NCBI GenBank assembly: GCA_946811695.1
Contig: OX328124.1
Location: 25,980,626 to 26,044,625 of the forward strand
DNA length: 64,000 nucleotides
Reading direction: 5' to 3'
From: Gonocerus acuteangulatus
Lineage: Eukaryota > Arthropoda > Insecta > Hemiptera > Coreidae
A model generated the notes under the pieces. It saw nothing but the letters and a program-made list of their open reading frames with translations. It searched no databases and was not told the origin of the DNA. Made by a program: the position numbers and the translations under genes. This document shows positions 54,841 to 64,000 of the stretch, piece by piece. Each line of letters begins with the position of its first letter. Position 1 is the stretch's first letter.

Positions 54841-55630
54841 TTATTAAGATAACAAGACTAAAGTCTGACTAAATCTACCTTCGTTTCCTCTCAATAAATG
54901 TTCTCAAATTTCTAAAATAACTTGAAATAGGAAGTTGCAAACATTTCAAAATTTCTGTGTATTTCCTGTGAATTGTCATTATTATAATAATGACAATTGA
55001 ATTCAATTTACACAGTCTAAGTCACATTGAATGAAGAAACAGGAAAGCAAACTTTAGATAAAGCTAGAGTTTCTAAGCCCCAGCCTTAAAGATGTCTTAA
55101 GTTTGGTTTAGTAGAGGGAGAGAAAGGGTTAAACAGTGGCTTGAGGAGAGACAGTTCAATTTCCTCTAATATCCTCTTCGAGTACTCGAGTAGCCATAAT
55201 TTTATCTCGCAACATTTAGCCATCTTAAATAACTGGATCTTCCAAGGCCAGAGTTTGAATGTGTTATCAATAATGTCTTGACAGTTTTGGTATTAAAAAT
55301 AAACAGTGCTTTTAAATGTCTGTAATCCATAATATTTTGTGGGAGTCAATTTTATATTATAATGCTTAGGGGAATGGTTTTTAATTACAACCTACCTCCA
55401 GGTTAACATATGAAGGAATGTTATGTTACGTCCTAAGATGTTGGAAATGTTTTTTTAGTTCTTATTGGCACTCAAAAGTCTCCAGATGCCATAATACATT
55501 AGAAAGTCTCTTTAAGCTCTTGTTCATTAAACATGAGAGAGAGAGAGAGAGAGAGAAAAAGAGATGCTAATGAGAATCATCTTCTGTATGTATAAAAGAA
55601 AATCAGTACGTAGTTGGTATATGTATGAAA
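54840..55630. other. Unassigned sequence with a GA run
   Basis: Contains ATTGTCATTATTATAATAATGACAAT (palindrome, about 54974-54999) and (GA)n at 55534-55556. No gene. Confidence 0.45.
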
Positions 55631-55632
55631 AC

Positions 55633-55634
<2 letters not shown>

Positions 55635-55706
<72 letters not shown>
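55635..55706. repeat. T72 homopolymer
   Basis: 72 uninterrupted T. A run this long is prone to assembly or sequencing error. Confidence 0.95.
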
Positions 55707-55709
<3 letters not shown>

Positions 55710-55710
<1 letters not shown>

Positions 55711-56300
55711 ATTATCCTGTATCTAACCCCGATAATCCAATTTCTTGGATTCGGTAGACAAGATGGAGAAATTTTCGAATTTATGTCCGTCTGTGTTAGC
55801 GTATCTGGATAGGGCGGTTTTTTGGTTTGTTTTGTTCTTTTCCCCTATCTCTTACCCTTAGTTTTTTATTACCTTTTATAAAAAAAAAAAAAAAAACTCA
55901 TGAGCATGCGGTGAGTAGTTTGTGTAGCTATCTGCACGGGAGGGCGATGACGACCTTGGGGTTCTTTCGCCCAAAAATGCCACAAACAAAACAAACCTTT
56001 TATTTTTGTAATGGATTATATTAGGAAAATATATTTGTCTGTAAAACAGGATAAGCAAAATGAGAACTAATTTTCTGTTAGAAATAGATGAGTTAGAGAA
56101 ATATGGGCACCCTTGCATAAATTCCTAGCAGGCAAATTTGCATGAACGTTAGGGACACCATTATACTGAAATTGAGAAAAGCCCTTATCTATCCTATAAG
56201 TGCAAATAATTTTATTCGAGGTCAAAGTTCGCGAAAAAAGGTTTTTCTGATTGAAAAGTTTAATTTTATGATAAGTAACCCACCGAAAGTAAATATTTGA
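55710..56300. other. Unassigned sequence upstream of the LINE ORF1
   Basis: No frame is supported. It may include the 5' UTR of the LINE that begins its ORF1 at 56305. Confidence 0.4.
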
Positions 56301-56304
56301 CATA

Positions 56305-57147
56305 ATGGAATCACAGTTGAAGCTAACCTCCAATGTAGAAGCCCCAATAACCCAGAATGTCACTGTTCAATCTCATTGTAGTAATAAAACAACGTTCTCA
56401 GGGGAATCGTTATGCCCCAGCGAGAATGCTATAGTTCTAAAAACTGTGAAAGGATTAAAACAGGACGATTATATGCTAACTTTGCTTGATATTGTTGAAC
56501 CCAAATCTTTTAAATTTGTCTCCTATATTTCAAGAGGTAGATTTTGTGTTCACTTGAGCAATAAAACTGAAGTTGATCGATTAATAGACCAACACCCTTT
56601 TGTAACTATTTGTGATCAAGAAATACCAATAAAACGCCTTCTGGAGCCTTCAAAAAGGGTTATTGTGTCCAATGTTTTCCCTGCAATACCTAACGAAGCT
56701 ATCGAAGATGCCTTGAAGAGGTTAGGTACTGACATAGTAATGCCTGTCCAGTGTTTGAAAGCTAGTCTCCAAGACCCACGCTTAGCCCATGTGCTTAGCC
56801 ATAGGAGACAGCTGTTCATTAATCCTGAACATAGCAATATGCTACCTTCCTCTTTGGTTATAAGAGTGAAAGAATTGTCTAGGAAAATATATTTTAGTAC
56901 AGAACGAATCAGCTGTTTCAATTGCAAAGGCAATCATCTAGCTGCCGCAAGTCCTGTACAGCGTAAAGTTAATATAGAAATCAATGAACCTGTTCATATT
57001 AACATCGATCAAAGCATACAAATTTTAAATAAAAGATCCTCCAAAGTCACTGAATTTACTAAAGAGACAAAAAATATCAGAACTCATTCACAGGATGATG
57101 AAACTGAACCAACAGATCCTAAAGGTCACCTTGTCAATAAAAAAAAA
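56305..57147 (+). pseudogene. LINE ORF1 (nucleic-acid-binding) N-terminal two-thirds
   Basis: Opens with ATG and runs 281 codons to the point where a HINE-like element is inserted. Residues 55-150 include FKFVSYISRGRFCVHLSNK and RVIVSNVFPAIPNEAIEDAL, an RRM-like pair of segments. Residues 165-215 carry RRQLFINPEHSNMLPSSLVI, then KIYFSTERISCFNCKGNHL. This is the order seen in ORF1 proteins of insect non-LTR elements, ending in a zinc knuckle. Here the knuckle is damaged: the last Cys is Ser (AAAS). It would bind element RNA in a particle. Reading frame is otherwise intact. Confidence 0.75.
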
Positions 57148-58424
57148 AGTCCGACTCGCAGGAACTGCATCATCTTAGCGCGGTTCCTTTCTTATCCCTA
57201 GTCTAATTTGGAAAGATTAAAATATTTATTTATTGATAAGGCTTCGCAACTTTGGCAAATCGCCTTAAGATTAAAATAGAAGCAGTTATTATTTTGGTTC
57301 CACCAGTCTTGAAAGGTCTTGATTTACGATCTTACCTGGAAGAGTCGGTCAACACTTGAAAGGGTCCCGCTAGTTACAAGGTCTTGGAATATAGGAAATC
57401 TATATTTCTAACAATAAATTGTTTTGTTATTTTACTTACCTCGTTTTATTGTCAAATACATTATCCAACTATAAGCAATGAAAAAATAGGAATAAAAACA
57501 GACAAAAAACCGTTCGAATAAACGAAATCAATTACTTTAATGGTTTAAGCACTTATTTCTCCGATTGACATCGCCTAATTAAAACTTTCGTCAGAACATT
57601 TTTTGTAGAGCATTTAGTAAGCTTTCGAATGGTAACCTTTTGCTTCCCAAGATTTTCAACCGTTTTCGAGATATTAAGAAATTATACGAAGTTCCCAAAA
57701 CTTTTCATTATTTCTAGCAATAGAAAATTGGTCTCATTTTACCTATCCTGTTTTACACACAAATACATTTTCTTAACATAAGAAATTACAAAAATAAAAA
57801 TCAATATAAAACTAAGGGAAAGAGACAAAAATTACATAAAGAACGACAAACACCCGTTCATAAGAACTAAACAGACGTATTTGAAGTTTTAAGCACTTAT
57901 TTCTTTGACTGACATCACCTAATCAAAACTCGTTTTAGAATCTTTTCTGTAGAGAATTTAGAAAGCTTTCAAATAGTTTCTATCCACTTATGAAAATTTC
58001 CCAACCGTGTTCGAGATATTAATGAAAATATACGAAGTTCCCAAAACTTTTCATGTCTGTTCATAAAATATTTTATTCTAACCCTTCCTTAACTCCAAAC
58101 GTAACCAAAAGTTTAAGATATTAGTTTTGATAAAATTTGAACATGCAAAAAATGTTTCAACTGAAGCCCATGATTTTATGTACCAAAACCAAAAACGTTA
58201 TTCAGCAACTATGTTCCCAATTTTCTCAAAAACGGTTAAAGCTATCGCCTTAAAAACGGTTTCATTCGTTTTCCTAGGCCAAGAAGCCTACAAAACGAGT
58301 ACTTACAAGCATATGAACTCAAAAATGTAAGCGTTGCGATTTTATTTGCGCGAATTTTGCCCCAAACGCCATCTTCCAGTGGGAGGATTTTGCTGGTTAA
58401 CGAACTTGACCTTTCAAATAACAG

Positions 58425-58469
<45 letters not shown>

Positions 58470-58606
58470 AATTTGAACCACTGTTATTTTCGGTCTCTAG
58501 GGGTTCTGAAACGTGAAATTTTCTAGTCGGCACTTCCGGATTGTTTCATGAGATCAATTTTATAAGCGGGGTTCCTCCTTATGAAGGGAGGGAGGAACCG
58601 CGCTAA
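57148..58606 (+). mobile_element. HINE-like element, copy 3, inserted in LINE ORF1
   Basis: It starts AGTCCGACTCGCAGGAACTG, CATCATC, TTAGCGCGGTTCC and ends with the hairpin and GGAACCGCGCTAA. Two modules with TCCGATTGACATCGCCTAAT and TTTGACTGACATCACCTAAT (57400-57720 and 57720-58080), a (TA)n tract (58430-58467) and the segment GCACTTCCGGATTGTTTCAT are in family order. Confidence 0.7.
57224..57266 (-). mobile_element. 43-bp LINE/SINE tail insertion with 11-bp duplication
   Basis: Exact duplications AAGATTAAAAT (57213-57223, 57267-57277) flank AAGGCGATTTGCCAAAG, TTGCGAAGCC and a TAAA-type tail on the minus strand. The uninterrupted site is visible in HINE copy 1 near 26525-26540. It is the shortest of the family and is just the 3' hairpin and tail. 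Confidence 0.9.
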
Positions 58607-59360
58607 CAATATAAACAGATCTAAGGTGTTACACGGGAGCTGGTGAAAGAAAGAATGAGGTCTCGTATTGTAATTCTCTGTATGCAGGGTCTGCTTCCAG
58701 GTAAAGTCAGATACTTTTACTGCCCTTTACCGTTACTTAGAAGGCTCTTTGTGTTTACAAACAAAGGACTCGGTATAGACCACCCGTATTAACCCAAAAG
58801 TGATTATATCAAGCTTGATAAACTTCCTCAATTAAATTAAGGAATTTAAGAGTGCTTAAATTAGGTTCTTGATCTAGTCAAAAAATTCAAGGAGAATTAG
58901 ATCATGAATAGAAAATCTCGGCCAAACATAAGGAAAATAACAATAACAAGGATAGTCAAACTTCGTTTTCAAAGATTGTTAGTTGTAACACAAAAACGGT
59001 CACTCATGATTCTAATAAATTAACTGTGAAGGGTGATTACACAAATATTCCTGTTGAGGCTTTAAAGCTTCAATTTAAAAAACATATTAACCCAAAGGAA
59101 TTATAGATTGGCCTAAAATCAAAAAACGATATAGAGGTTATATCATCAGAGTTTTTAAATATATGCAAAGACCTGTTGATCAATAAAATAAAAATAAAAA
59201 ATAGAGTTCTCTGTAAAAGGTTTAATGAGTTCTATTAAATACATATTTTCCAATTTAGTTATAATTTTAACTATTGGAATTATTATCCAAAGATTCATAT
59301 AATTACTCAACAATAGATTCTAATTTGAAGCACAGCTTTTTTCGATATCTACCTGTTCGA
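58607..59360 (+). pseudogene. Probable LINE ORF1 remnant between two HINE-like elements
   Basis: From about 58910 one frame reads KHKENNNNKDSQTSFSK, TVTHDSNKLTVKGDYTN, LKLQFKKHINPKEL, a stop, then NDIEVISSEFLNICKDLL and KIKIKNRVLCKRFNEF. A helical 'F..FL......L......I..LL....IKNR' pattern is common near the C-terminus of such ORF1 proteins. The first 300 bp has no open frame. Assignment to the same LINE is inference. Confidence 0.4.
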
Positions 59361-60431
59361 ATTGTTTTTCTTATTTTAATTAATCTATTTTATTGTCAAA
59401 TACATTATCCAACTATAAGCAATGAAAAAATAGGAATAAAAACAGACAAAAAACCGTTCGAATAAACGAAATCAATTACTTTAATGGTTTAAGCACTTAT
59501 TTCTCCGATTGACATCGCCTAATTAAAACTTTCGTCAGAACATTTTTTGTAGACCATTTAGTAAGCTTTCGAATGGTAACCTTTCGCTTCCCATGATTTT
59601 CAACCGTTTTCGAGATATTAATGAAAGTATACGAAGTTCCCAAAATTTTCATTATTTCTAGCAACAAAAAATTGGTCTCATTTTTCCTATCCTGTTTTAC
59701 AAACAAATACATTTTCCTAACGTAATAAATTACAAAAATAAAAAGCAATAAAAAACCAAGGGAAAGAGACAAAAATTACAAAAAGAACGACATGTTCATA
59801 AGAACAAAACAGACGTATTTGAAGTTTTAAGCACTTATTTCTCCGATTGACATAACCTAATCAAAAATAGTTATAGAATCATTTTTGTAGAGAATTTAGT
59901 AAGCATTCAAATAGTTTCTATCCACTTACCACGATTTCCCAACCGTGTTCGAGATATTAATGAAAGTAGGTATACGAAGTTCCCAAAACTTTTCATGTCT
60001 GTTCATAAAATATTTTATTCTAACCCTTCCTTAACTCCAAACGTAACATAACTTTCAACATATTAGTTTTAATGAAAGTAGAACATGCAAATAATGTTTC
60101 AACTGAATCCCGTGATTCTAAGTACCCAAACCAAAAACGGTATTCAAAAACTATTTTTCCAATTTTCTCGAAAACGGTTAAAGCTATCGCCTTGAAAATG
60201 GTTTCATTCGTTTTCTTAGCCCAAGAATCCTATAAAAAGAGTACTTACAAGCTTATGAACTCAAAAACGTAAGCGTTACGATTTTTTCTGCGCGAATTTC
60301 GCCCCAACCGCCATCTTCCAGTGGGCGGATTTTGCTGGTTAACGAACTTGACCTTTCAAATTGGACGACGGATTTTTGTACCAAATTTCATCAAAATCGG
60401 ACTATCAGGGAAGCCAGAAATGAGCGATCAG

Positions 60432-60524
<93 letters not shown>

Positions 60525-60658
60525 AATTAACCACCGTTATTTTCGGTCTCTACGGGTTCTGAAACGCGAAATTTTCTTGTCGGCACTTCCGGATTGTTTC
60601 ATTGTATCAACCTTATAAGCGGGGTTCCTCCCAATGGGGGAGGGAGGAACCGCGCTAA
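59361..60658 (+). mobile_element. HINE-like element, copy 4, 5'-truncated
   Basis: It matches copy 3 from TTTTATTGTCAAATACATT onward, with both modules (59400-59690 and 59690-60010), the conserved TTTCCAATTTTCTCGAAAAC segment, a long (TA)n tract (60436-60521) and the terminal GGAGGAACCGCGCTAA. The 5' start and subterminal repeat are absent. Confidence 0.7.
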
Positions 60659-61039
60659 AACGAAGAAATTGCACCTATTGTAGAAGAGGAAATCACTATC
60701 CGTCAGAATCCGCTCGATTATCCTACTTCGGAGGGAAGCGATGAACTTACGGATATGGATTTGGACTTAAAATTGACTAAGTTATTGCAGAAAAGTGCTG
60801 CGAGATTAGAACTAATAGAATCACTGGAAGCTTCAAAATATCCTTCGACGGATAGTGATATTCACTTAGATCCTCCTACTCTAGAAGATAACAGCCCTGG
60901 ATGTGCTGTTACTGACATGGAAGCAAATAAGACAGGGACTCCGAAAGGAAGAAGGAAAAGGAAAAACACTCCGAAAACTGGAAGAACTATGCCCAGAATC
61001 AGAAATAAAGTAGAAGAACAAAAAATCATTAAAAAATAG
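60659..61039 (+). pseudogene. LINE ORF1-like C-terminal segment (acidic then basic)
   Basis: An open frame from the HINE boundary reads NEEIAPIVEEEITIRQNPLD, DMDLDLKLTKLLQKSAARLE and GTPKGRRKRKNTPKTGRTMP to a stop at 61039. An acidic stretch followed by a basic tail would suit the end of an RNA-binding ORF1. It is followed within 220 bp by the tail hairpin at 61205-61260, leaving no room for ORF2. Whether it joins directly to the 56305 fragment cannot be proved here. Confidence 0.5.
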
Positions 61040-61204
61040 TGTTTCTATTCTCCTTATCAAGATCAATACACCGCGCACAGCTGTACAAATTGTTATCAAT
61101 TATATATAAATTTTGGTTTAATGTTGTGAAATTACTTTTGTTTTATTCATTAGCTTTTCATATGTTATTTTCATTTAATTTCCAACACTTTGTTTTTTCA
61201 TACT

Positions 61205-61262
61205 GTAATGACGAAATTTAAGGAGCAAATAGCCTAGTCGCGAAGCTCCTAAAATAAATAAA
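61205..61262 (+). mobile_element. LINE/SINE 3' end: hairpin plus (AAAT)n tail
   Basis: TTTAAGGAGCAAATAGCC, TAGTCGCGAAGCTCC, TAAAATAAATAAATAAA. GGAGC pairs with GCTCC. Same tail as the short insertions at 14756 and 57224. A further copy (61895-61950) reads AGCAAATCACCTTGCTG, TTGCGGAGCTCC, GAAAATAAATAAAT. Confidence 0.75.
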
Positions 61263-61689
61263 TAAATTTTATGATAAAAACATTTCAGACAACAATTGGT
61301 ACATCATACAATTATGCACAAACCTTTTCCTCACGCTTTTTTAAATTAGATTAACCATTTCTGGGAAAAGGCGATTCCAAAGTTTACTTTAATTGTATTC
61401 TCTATAATAAGCATTATGTTGGCTTGCCTAGATGAAAGTGTACGTTTTCTACCTGCTCCTCTTTCTAGGGATCCAAACAAAGCTGCCGTTACTGCTATAA
61501 AGCTGGAGATTTTGGGGCATCCACCATTTCTAAAATGGCGGGTCTGACATTTGATAATATTAAACTCGTGTAATTCCAACTTCTGTGTAAGTTGGCTATT
61601 GTCGGTTTCCTGCGCATTGACGACTCAGTATCGCTTTTATTACAGATTTTCGAGTGGGTGTTCACAATTTTCACATAATATTAACAAAA

Positions 61690-61777
61690 GGTTATTTCTA
61701 GTCAAAGCTTTACAAATGACACTAGGGATGAGAACGGAACCGCGCTAAGATGACGCAGTTCCTGCGAGTCGGACTTT
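61690..61777 (-). mobile_element. HINE-like 5'-end fragment
   Basis: Minus strand: AGTCCGACTCGCAGGAACTG, CGTCATC, TTAGCGCGGTTCCG, TTCTCATCCCTAGTG. It is followed by unrelated sequence, so only the 5' terminal 60-90 bp remain. A T-run abuts it (61777-61787). Confidence 0.7.
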
Positions 61778-61959
61778 TTTTTTTCATTTCAATTCTGTAT
61801 ATTTTAATAATGAAAAAGTAAATTTTTAAAAAAAGATTTCGGTTGTACTATTTCTAAACAAGTGTAGTAATATTACCAAATCCTTATATGCTTTAACGAT
61901 CACTAAGCATGCCAGCAAATCACCTTGCTGTTGCGGAGCTCCGAAAATAAATAAATTAT

Positions 61960-62540
61960 ATTTTTTACTTTTGCAAATTGAACGCATTCATAAAATTTAA
62001 TTTTTATTATACAGACTGAAATAGCTGATACGATATTGTATGTTTTTCTAAGAAGTATATTTCAAATGGTGTGATATAAAACGATTTTCTGTACCTGACC
62101 TAGTTGTTGCTATTCTCTTGTTGCGATACGAGAAGCAAGCAACCACAATAGGGACACCATCATGACGGGAGCCGTTTCCCTTGAAGACGTCATCGCTTCA
62201 GCTGAAAAGGAGCAAGATCGCGAACCAACAGACAGTTCAATTTCCCGTCTCCGAGGCCTAACTTTATCTTATGAAATTTGACCTCGCGGAGGAAATAGAG
62301 TGAATGGATATCTTTGATAAGGTGTGAATACTCACTTATCATCCTTTGACAGAAAGATAAACCTCATGAATAAATAAACGGTTTAAAGTTGAGAGAATAT
62401 TCTCAGTAAAATTCATAGTCTTGCACTCCAAAAAAAAAAAAAAAAAATAAAAAAAATAATGTCTTCGTCAGAAAATAGAGTCAAGACTACCCAAAATAAT
62501 TAATTCTATAAGACCCAACAACTAATTAATATAATCCTAA
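61960..62540. other. Unassigned sequence
   Basis: Contains an A-run (62430-62447). No gene. Confidence 0.4.
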
Positions 62541-62556
62541 ACAACAGAAAATAACT

Positions 62557-63436
62557 ACACAATACTAAAGAATTACTAATTTTAATTAGATAAGATAGAT
62601 GGAGGCCCGGGGCACAGTGGGGCCAAACGACTTTTCGTGTTTCAAAAAAGGCTACAGCCTTCAAATCTTAACCGATTTTAATGCCCCTTTTTTTCATGAA
62701 TGCTAATAAAATTTAAAAAAACTTTGTCTGCCAGATTTTTTTTTTGTTGCCCCTGTTTATTAACACTAGATTTACCAGACCTGGTACTGATATAAATGCC
62801 AATAACAAAAAATATATTTGTTACTAATATATATAAAATACCATTAAGTTAATTAAATCTATTCTCTACTTATAGCTAGAAAAGTCATAACATCATTTAG
62901 GGTAGCAAATGTTATATGTAGTAGGAATTTTGAATTGAAATTACATGACCAGTCAAAATGACCAGTCAGGTAAATCTAGTGTTAAATTACATGTAAGTAA
63001 TTCACAAACTTTTTACAATTGAACATAAAATAATATTTTATTTTTCATCTAACTTAATATCAGCACTTATATTGTTGAAATTAAACATTCAAAACCTGAT
63101 TAGACTTGAAAAAAAAATCAGACCGACATCTTCAAAACGTAAATTTATCTTGATTCAACAATGAGATTAATTGTAATAATATGATTTTTGAATTATTTGA
63201 AAATTGATTTTTACCAAGTCTAATCAGGATTTGAATGAACGAAAAGTCGTTGGCCCCACTGTGCCCTGGGCCTCCATCTATCTTATCTAATTAAAATTAG
63301 TAATTCTTTAGTATTGTGTAGTTTAATAAATAGGGGAAACAAAAAACAAAAGCTGTTATAATTTTTATAAGCTTTCCTTTAAAAAAAAAAACACTTTTAA
63401 CTTTTTTGAAACACGAAAAGTCGTTTGGTCACTGTG
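62557..63436. mobile_element. Transib-type copies in a palindromic arrangement
   Basis: CACAGTGGGGCCAAACGACT starts at 62613. A matching inverted end lies at 63257-63263, and a second end (GTCACTGTG) closes at 63436. The 56 bp outside the first end (62557-62612, from CTACACAATACTAAAG to GGAGGCCCGGGG) recur inverted at 63264-63320. The interior shares AACTTAATATCAGCACT and GAAATTAAACATTC with the copy at 39173. No transposase frame. Confidence 0.65.
62764..62981. mobile_element. piggyBac-type MITE (218 bp) with TTAA duplication
   Basis: Inverted ends CACTAGATTTACC and GGTAAATCTAGTG are flanked exactly by TTAA (62760-62763, 62982-62985). Near the right end there is GACCAGTCAAAATGACCAGTC, a typical subterminal repeat. 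It sits inside the Transib-type element and is therefore younger. Confidence 0.9.
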
Positions 63437-63437
63437 C

Positions 63438-63613
63438 GGTTACCTTGAGTGCTAAGGTGTATTCACTCCTTGCGTAAGGTCGTGGGTTCGATTCCCACTA
63501 GAAATGGTGGCTTTTCTTTTGAAATAAGAAAAAGTATCAGCTCAGATCTGGCTAGAAAAGGATGGTAACCTATAGATAACCTGTCCAAAAATTTACTTTC
63601 AATAATAAATTTA
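63438..63613 (+). mobile_element. tRNA-derived SINE B
   Basis: GTTACCTTGAGTGCTAAGG (A box), GTGGGTTCGATTCCCAC (B box, perfect stem), GGTGGCTTTTCTTTTG, AAGTATCAGCTC, GGATGGTAACCTATAGATAA, CCTGTCC and an A/T tail. It begins directly after the Transib end at 63436. Confidence 0.85.
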
Positions 63614-63769
63614 AATACATAGACTAGATAAATCTCTTTTTAATCTTTGCAGAATTAAGGTAATAATACTATTCTCAGCCCTTCTTTCAGTGCACTGTAG
63701 ATTGCGCCGACATTTTTTTGGGCTGAAGGACGATGAAACTTCTTAAAATATTGTATGTAGATGTAGAAC

Positions 63770-63890
63770 ACTGGCAGCCAAGAGGTACCTGCACTTCGGA
63801 GCTGCAACTATTGATGATCCGAGAAGGATACCAGAGCTGAACCTTACAACTCTAAGGAGGTTCATTGCTGACACAACGACACGTCGCGCA
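63770..63890 (+). pseudogene. Probable LINE ORF2 C-terminal end
   Basis: A frame without stops gives LAAKRYLHFGAATIDD, RRIPELNLTTLRRFIADT. Short 'LA..R...LG......' followed by 'L.L..L..F' endings are usual after the knuckle of R1/LOA-type ORF2. It is cut off by the Transib end at 63897. Confidence 0.45.
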
Positions 63891-63896
63891 GTGGGG

Positions 63897-64000
63897 CAAA
63901 ACGACATTTCGGGTTTCATTGAAGGCTACAGCCTCCAAATGTTAACCGATTTCAAAGAATTGGTTTTAAATGAAAGCTAATAAAATTTAAAACAACTTTG
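63897..64000 (+). mobile_element. Transib-type left end, cut by window edge
   Basis: CGCAGTGGGGCAAAACGACA, TTTCGGGTTTCATTG, GGCTACAGCC, then TGAAAGCTAATAAAATTTAA, as in the ends at 39173 and 62613. CGTCG precedes it (63892-63896), the GC-rich type of 5-bp target this group uses. The heptamer is CGCAGTG instead of CACAGTG. Confidence 0.75.

Overview
The window is repeat-dominated, AT-rich animal DNA, most likely from an arthropod with a large genome (probably an insect). The evidence is a nuclear tRNA-His gene with a Pol III terminator, tRNA- and 5S-derived SINEs, many 5'-truncated LINEs, Helitrons, and Transib, piggyBac and mariner relics. There is no operon structure and almost no intact coding sequence. 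The species cannot be named from the sequence alone.

Layout. 0-11 kb: a Penelope-like inverted-arm relic (about 390-650), A-rich DNA, a 32-bp minisatellite (4.5-5.9 kb), two MITEs (7951-8209 and 8332-8731), a 44-bp minisatellite (9.4-10.2 kb) and a CT tract. 11-20 kb: a tRNA-type SINE, a GC-richer island (12.66-13.05 kb), a Helitron deletion derivative with fused Rep and helicase remnants (15605-17039), a 5'-truncated LINE with a 13-bp target duplication (17864-18342), another LINE end, and one SINE nested in another (19.3-19.9 kb). 20-30 kb: LINE ends, a mariner end, a short Helitron (22669-23101), a hammerhead-like Penelope relic (23.8 kb), a mariner transposase relic, a Helentron/HINE-like element (26463-28215) and an RTE-type LINE end (28.6-29.5 kb). 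30-41 kb: SINE relics, an enhancer-like GC island (33.6 kb), two more HINE-like elements (34379-36312 with nested insertions; 36963-38006) and a 1055-bp Transib element with a CGTCA duplication (39173-40227). 40-46 kb: two palindromes with hammerhead-like cores (40.4-40.7 and 41.3-42.1 kb), a 5S-derived SINE inside a tRNA-type SINE (43.1-43.5 kb), an intact 147-codon four-TM ORF (43660-44103) and a foldback element. 46-56 kb: a Ty3/Gypsy remnant (integrase plus LTR) interrupted by a MITE, a tandem perfect palindrome (48301-48356), the tRNA-His gene (50446-50517), back-to-back LINE ends (51.8-52.4 kb), a 700-bp polypurine tract and a third hammerhead-like foldback (54.2-54.8 kb). 56-64 kb: a LINE ORF1 (56305-57150) broken by two HINE-like copies, its tail, then Transib copies, a piggyBac MITE and another SINE.

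The only features likely to be functional host genes are the tRNA-His gene and, possibly, the small four-TM ORF. Everything else reads as layered transposition. The order of insertion can often be worked out from target-site duplications and nesting. The most interesting theme is a set of paired, oppositely oriented hammerhead-like cores (CTGANGA, helix, GAAAC) in inverted-arm elements, consistent with non-autonomous Penelope-like relics.
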